From an uncultured Lachnospiraceae bacterium (GTDB taxonomy: Bacteria > Bacillota > Clostridia > Lachnospirales > Lachnospiraceae), in assembly GCA_910577655.1 (NCBI GenBank), contig CAJTOW010000089.1, positions 1-18,033 of the forward strand: a DNA stretch of 18,033 nucleotides, given 5' to 3'. Shown here piece by piece: positions 14,763-18,033 of the stretch (position 1 is its first letter; every line of letters begins with the position of its first letter). A model generated the notes under the pieces. It ran no database searches. It was given only the letters and a program-made list of their open reading frames with translations, and was not told the DNA's origin. A program made the position numbers and the translations under genes.

Positions 14763-14784
14763 ATGAGTTCAGAAGATCAAAAAA

Positions 14785-14888
14785 TGGGGGCTGGAAAAAA
14801 GTCTGTACTTTCTGCAAAAAGACAACGAATGGATACAGAAAATCGTTGTTCACTTAATCGCAGAAAGGACTTTTTTTCGCAGCCCCCA
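14785..14888 (-). repeat. P2: nested palindromic repeat, likely terminator of the DeoR gene
   Basis: Outer arms TGGGGGCTGGAAAAAAGTC (14785-14803) and its near complement (14868-14888); middle arms CTTTCTGC (14808-14815) and GCAGAAAG (14860-14867); inner arms GACAACGA (14821-14828) and TCGTTGTT (14843-14850). Almost the whole element folds into one long rod. On the minus strand it begins about 11 bases after the DeoR stop and is followed by a T-rich run (complement of 14779-14784), so it can act as an intrinsic terminator. It is homologous to P1. Confidence 0.75.
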
Positions 14889-14899
14889 TATCTTTATGC

Positions 14900-15688
14900 T
14901 CAGATAATTTTAAGCTCAATATTTTTTTTCTGAAGATACTCCTTCCAGTTCAGCGGTATTCCGGAGTCCGTAATGATCATATCAATGTTATCCAGCTCTG
15001 CAAAAAGATTTGCTTTCACCACATCAAACTTACTGGAGTCCGCCAGAAGTATCTTTTTTTCCGAAGATTCCAGAAATGACCGCTTATTGGCCACACTGTG
15101 GGAATTGATGCAGGTAATTCCCAGAGAGCGGTGGATCCCGGAAGCGGAAATAAATGCCTTATTCGCCCTGTGGCAGCGAATGAATTCCTCTGCCTGTGGG
15201 GAAGAAAAGGTCTGATCCACCGGATAATAATAGCCTCCCGGCATAATCATCTGTATATTTTTAAATTTCAGCATTCCAACCATCAACGCAAAACTACAGC
15301 AGAGAACCGTATATTCAAAATCCGTTGGGAGAAAGGTAGTGATTCTTGAGACCGTAGTTCCGTTATCCATGAAAATCCAGTCTCCCGGCTCGATCAGAGA
15401 GGCCGCGTATCGCGCAATCTTTTCTTTTTCCTTCAGGTTCTGAATGCTTGCCAGCCTGAGATCATAAGCCTCCAGATCCGGAATATCATGCTCCATGCTG
15501 TGTTCCATAACAGCATAGCCATGTTTCCGCTCAATGACATGATTTTTTTGAAGAATGGTCAGATCCCGGCGGATTGTCATCTCAGAAACATCCATCATCT
15601 GTGCCAGTTCCCTGGTGGTAATCTTTTGATGGCGTTTTACCAGCTCTACAATCTGTTGCATTCGTTCTTCTTTATTGTTTTTGCTCAT
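14900..15688 (-). CDS. DeoR-family transcriptional regulator
   Basis: Sugar-phosphate-responsive repressor type. The N-terminal DeoR helix-turn-helix is clear at about residues 8-57 (RMQQIVELVKRHQKITTRELAQMMDVSEMTIRRDLTIL, shown here by its key parts VSEMTIRRDL). The C-terminal DeoRC sensor domain carries DNGTTVSRI, FISASGI and LLADSSKF. Length 262 aa fits the family's ~255. The frame extends upstream to a TTG at 15760, but a promoter at 15719-15747 would start transcription near 15712, so the ATG at 15688 (MSKNNKEERMQQ) is preferred despite a weak ribosome binding site; an ATG at 15661 is also possible. It lies upstream of the TRAP/aldolase/kinase operon in the same direction and probably controls it, sensing the phosphorylated intermediate. 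Confidence 0.93.
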   Translation of the reverse strand: MSKNNKEERMQQIVELVKRHQKITTRELAQMMDVSEMTIRRDLTILQKNHVIERKHGYAVMEHSMEHDIPDLEAYDLRLASIQNLKEKEKIARYAASLIEPGDWIFMDNGTTVSRITTFLPTDFEYTVLCCSFALMVGMLKFKNIQMIMPGGYYYPVDQTFSSPQAEEFIRCHRANKAFISASGIHRSLGITCINSHSVANKRSFLESSEKKILLADSSKFDVVKANLFAELDNIDMIITDSGIPLNWKEYLQKKNIELKII

Positions 15689-15718
15689 CTTTCTGTCTGC
15701 ACTGAACCTTTCTTTTTT

Positions 15719-15747
15719 ATTAAATCCTTCAAATATAGTTATATCAA
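15719..15747 (-). promoter_or_regulatory. Promoter of the DeoR gene
   Basis: On the minus strand: TTGATA (15742-15747), a 17-base spacer and TTTAAT (15719-15724). Its position inside the longest possible reading frame rules out the TTG start at 15760 if it is used. Confidence 0.55.
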
Positions 15748-15803
15748 AATCCTGGAGCAAAATAAAGTAAAACTTGCTGTGTGCAATTTAAAAAAGTAGT
15801 CCA

Positions 15804-15816
15804 TCTGAACTGTTAC
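15804..15816 (+). repeat. Isolated E-family half-site
   Basis: TCTGAACTGTTAC stands alone in the gap between the divergent DeoR and DUF255 genes. It is identical to the right border of E2. No matching left arm is seen nearby, so it may be a remnant or a solo site. Confidence 0.5.
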
Positions 15817-15911
15817 GAAATTTCCCGCCAGATAGCTTTTATTGTTCTGACAACAGGGGCATAATAGGAACACCTGGAAAATCCCAGATGAACCGAAAGG
15901 AAAGGATGAAC

Positions 15912-17852
15912 ATGAGTAATCATTTGAAAAATGCTACAAGCCCCTATTTACTTCAGCACGCGGAAAATCCCGTAGACTGGTATCCCTGGTGCAGGGAAGC
16001 CTTCGAGAAAGCCAGACAAGAGGATAAGCCGGTTTTTCTGAGCATCGGCTACAGCACCTGCCACTGGTGCCATGTCATGGCCCATGAGAGCTTTGAGGAC
16101 AGGACAATTGCCGAAATTCTCAACAGACATTTTATCTCCATAAAGGTTGACCGTGAGGAGCGGCCGGACGTTGACAGTGTATATATGTCGGTATGCCAGG
16201 CATATGCCGGAAGCGGTGGCTGGCCCATGAGTATTTTCATGACCTGGGACAAAAAGCCGTTTTTTGCAGGTACCTATTTCCCGGTGCGGGCACAGTACGG
16301 CAGGCCGGGATTCCCGGATCTTTTGAGTGCGGTGGCAGACCAGTGGAACTGCAGACGCGGGGAACTGCTGCATTCAGCTGATCTGATCGTCGCCCATCTG
16401 CAACATCCGGAAGCCGGTCATGGGACAATAAGCAATGATGACCTTACCGGGAAAGCAGTGGAAAAAATTGCCGGAAGCTATGACCACAGATACGGTGGAT
16501 TCGGGCCTGCACCCAAATTTCCCGTGCCCCATAATCTGCTGTTTCTGACACTGTACGCAAAACAGAAGGATGATCCCAGTGTATTGGAAATGGCAGAAAA
16601 AACACTTATACAAATGCAAAAAGGCGGCATCTTTGACCATATTGGCTATGGCTTTTCCAGATATTCCACGGACAGGTATTTTCTTGCGCCCCACTTTGAA
16701 AAAATGCTGTACGATAATGCCCTTCTGATCATTGCCTATGCCGCGGTTTACTGGGTAAACAGGGATCCTGTATACCTGGATACAGCCCAAAAGACCGCCT
16801 GGTATGTGCTGCGTGAAATGACCTCGCCGGACGGAGGCTTTTACAGTGCCCAGGATGCTGACAGTGAGGGGGTAGAGGGAAAATACTACACCTTCACATT
16901 ATCCGAAATCCTTGAGGTACTGGGGAAGGAAAAGGGAGAGCGGTTTGCGGAGGTTTTTGATATTACGGAAGAGGGGAATTTTGAGGGGGGCAATATCCCC
17001 AACCTTTTAAAAAACAATGACTTACATGGTGATTTCAGCGAGGAGACCGAAAAGCTCTACAGCTACCGGAAAAGACGTTCCAGCCTGCATCTTGATGACA
17101 AGATTCTGACTTCCTGGAATTCCCTGATGATCGCTGCATTGTCTGTGCTCTACAGGGTTTCGCACAATAAGACCTTTCTTGAGGCAGCCATACATGCACA
17201 AGGATTTATTGAAACGAATTTAATTGAGGGCCTCCGGATATTCACAAGCTGGCGTGACAGAAAACGGTCAGATAAGAGCTTTCTGGATGATTATACTTTC
17301 TATGTGACAGCACTGACCGAGCTGTATCATTCTACCCTGGACGAAGCTTATCTTAAGCGGGCACAGCAGCTCTGCAGGGAAGGGGTAAAACGGTTTTCTG
17401 ATGATGAAAATGGCGGATATTATCTTTCGCCTTCAGACAGTACGGAGCTTTTCATGAACCCCAGGGAATCCTATGACGGTGCAATTCCAAGTGGAAATTC
17501 GGTAATGGCATATAACCTTGTAAGGCTGTATCAGCTGACCGGAAAGGAGGATTTCAGGGGGCTGGCAGAGGCGCAGATCCGGTATATGTCTGCCCAGGCC
17601 CGGGACTATCCGGCGGGACACAGTATGTTCCTGTTTGCAAAGCTGGTCTGGGATAATCCGCCGGAGCATATTACGGTTGTCCTGAAAAACGGCTCAGACC
17701 TGGAGGAAATAAAAGAGCGGCTTCCGCTGCTGGCTAATGTGATTGTGGTTCCGGAAAGCGGGGAATATCCTCTGGTCAATGACAGCACAACCTTTTATAT
17801 TTGCAGGGACCATACCTGCTTTGCACCGTGTAATACGCTGCTTTATCCATAA
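15912..17852 (+). CDS. DUF255 / YyaL-type thioredoxin-domain protein
   Basis: Family of unknown physiological role that joins an N-terminal thioredoxin-like domain to an (alpha/alpha)6-barrel resembling N-acylglucosamine epimerases and glycosidases (YyaL of Bacillus, SSP411 of mammals). The N-terminus has the family signature SPYLLQHAENPVDWYPW and GYSTCHWCHVMAHESFED, with Cys 50 and Cys 53 forming CxxC. Further marks are KVDREERPDVD, GGWPMSIFMT, PFFAGTYFP, GGFGPAPKFPVP, DHIGYGFSRYSTD, PHFEKMLYDNA, YSAQDADSEG, EGKYYTF, LTSWNSLMIAAL, LDDYTF and GNSVMAYNL. At 646 aa it is full length. The ATG at 15912 has AAAGG six bases upstream; ATGs at 15888 and 15906 are in frame. It is divergent from the DeoR gene and no functional link is apparent. 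Confidence 0.94.
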   Translation: MSNHLKNATSPYLLQHAENPVDWYPWCREAFEKARQEDKPVFLSIGYSTCHWCHVMAHESFEDRTIAEILNRHFISIKVDREERPDVDSVYMSVCQAYAGSGGWPMSIFMTWDKKPFFAGTYFPVRAQYGRPGFPDLLSAVADQWNCRRGELLHSADLIVAHLQHPEAGHGTISNDDLTGKAVEKIAGSYDHRYGGFGPAPKFPVPHNLLFLTLYAKQKDDPSVLEMAEKTLIQMQKGGIFDHIGYGFSRYSTDRYFLAPHFEKMLYDNALLIIAYAAVYWVNRDPVYLDTAQKTAWYVLREMTSPDGGFYSAQDADSEGVEGKYYTFTLSEILEVLGKEKGERFAEVFDITEEGNFEGGNIPNLLKNNDLHGDFSEETEKLYSYRKRRSSLHLDDKILTSWNSLMIAALSVLYRVSHNKTFLEAAIHAQGFIETNLIEGLRIFTSWRDRKRSDKSFLDDYTFYVTALTELYHSTLDEAYLKRAQQLCREGVKRFSDDENGGYYLSPSDSTELFMNPRESYDGAIPSGNSVMAYNLVRLYQLTGKEDFRGLAEAQIRYMSAQARDYPAGHSMFLFAKLVWDNPPEHITVVLKNGSDLEEIKERLPLLANVIVVPESGEYPLVNDSTTFYICRDHTCFAPCNTLLYP

Positions 17853-17854
17853 TG

Positions 17855-17880
17855 GGTTACCGTTCGCGGGTGATGTTCCG
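17855..17880. repeat. E4b-like repeat fragment after the DUF255 gene
   Basis: GGTTACCGTTCGCGGG (17855-17870) matches the E4 border motif at about 14 of 16 bases, and the following GATGTTCC also occurs in E4b (9291-9298). It starts two bases after the DUF255 stop codon. No right border was found before R copy B. Confidence 0.5.
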
Positions 17881-17936
17881 GGAGGTACGCTCTGGAAAAA
17901 GTTTTCCCCGGATTGTGGGTTGCGGATGCAGAAACT

Positions 17937-18033
17937 CTAGAGCGTGTTTGAAAATTGCTTTCTGGTAGCTGTGCGTCACACTTTGTGGGACACCGAAGGC
18001 GCCCCTTGTGGGGATTTGGCCCAAATGAACGCG
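17937..18033 (+). repeat. R copy B: dispersed repeat running off the window end
   Basis: It starts CTAGAGCGTGTTTGAAAATT and aligns with the reverse complement of 11254-11387. It lacks the 32-base hairpin segment present in copy A (junction after TTTGTGGGAC). Its end is beyond the window. Confidence 0.75.

Larger units (their letters stand above)
14391..14899. other. Regulatory intergenic region between dctP and the DeoR gene
   Basis: No gene is seen. Reading away from dctP it holds a ~258-nt dctP leader, a near-perfect palindrome (14604-14625), the dctP promoter (14656-14685), a run of AT-rich partial palindromes (for example AACATTTT/AAAATGTT around 14725-14750), a second operator-like site (14745-14762) and palindrome P2 (14785-14888). 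A second TATAAT-like sequence on the minus strand at 14524-14529 lies within the leader but lacks a good -35. Confidence 0.7.

Noticed and set aside
15761..15911. Promoter for the DUF255 gene
   Set aside because: CATAAT near 15859-15865 has only a poor -35 match (TTTATT, 16-base spacer), so I did not call it.

Overview
The window looks like part of a chromosome from an anaerobic gut-type Clostridia, most likely Lachnospiraceae. This is inferred from moderate GC, strong GGAGG-type ribosome binding sites, the gene mix (Glc-family PTS, RpiR and DeoR regulators, TRAP transporter, citC, NagA/NanE) and dispersed palindromic repeats between genes. The species cannot be resolved by reading alone.

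Layout. (1) 1-1132: 3' part of an O-acetylhomoserine sulfhydrylase (metY). (2) 1272-2828: cardiolipin synthase. (3) 3224-7692, plus strand: an amino-sugar operon of nanE, a PTS EIICB permease, an RpiR/SIS regulator and nagA. Together these could import and phosphorylate ManNAc and/or GlcNAc, epimerise ManNAc-6-P to GlcNAc-6-P and deacetylate it to GlcN-6-P. (4) 7869-8954, minus strand: a lone citrate lyase ligase (citC). (5) 9358-14390, minus strand: a catabolic operon read as dctP-dctQ-dctM (TRAP importer), a DhnA/LacD-type class I aldolase, then an IolC-like PfkB kinase. Just upstream lies a DeoR-family regulator (14900-15688) with its own promoter. The substrate is unknown; the logic is import, phosphorylation, aldol cleavage. 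A near-consensus promoter and two related operator-like palindromes sit in front of dctP. (6) 15912-17852, plus strand: a DUF255/YyaL-type thioredoxin-domain protein.

The most unusual content is between the genes. At least three repeat families are visible. Family E is a set of structured elements bordered by GTAACNGTTCA / TGAACNGTTAC motifs, with different hairpin payloads, usually a few bases from stop codons (5449-5512, 6409-6543, 7698-7862, 9106-9375, 11222-11252, half-sites at 15804 and 17855). Family R has two inverted copies starting CTAGAGCGTGTTTGAAAATT (11254-11387 and 17937 to the window end). Family P has two ~100-nt nested palindromes (1151-1245 and 14785-14888). Two repeats supply the stop codons of real genes (the kinase and dctM). 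Two more create false N-terminal extensions of real genes (cls and nagA).

No rRNA, tRNA, CRISPR array, transposase, phage gene or recognised defence system was seen. The best candidates for something undescribed are the modular E elements and the TRAP/kinase/aldolase pathway.
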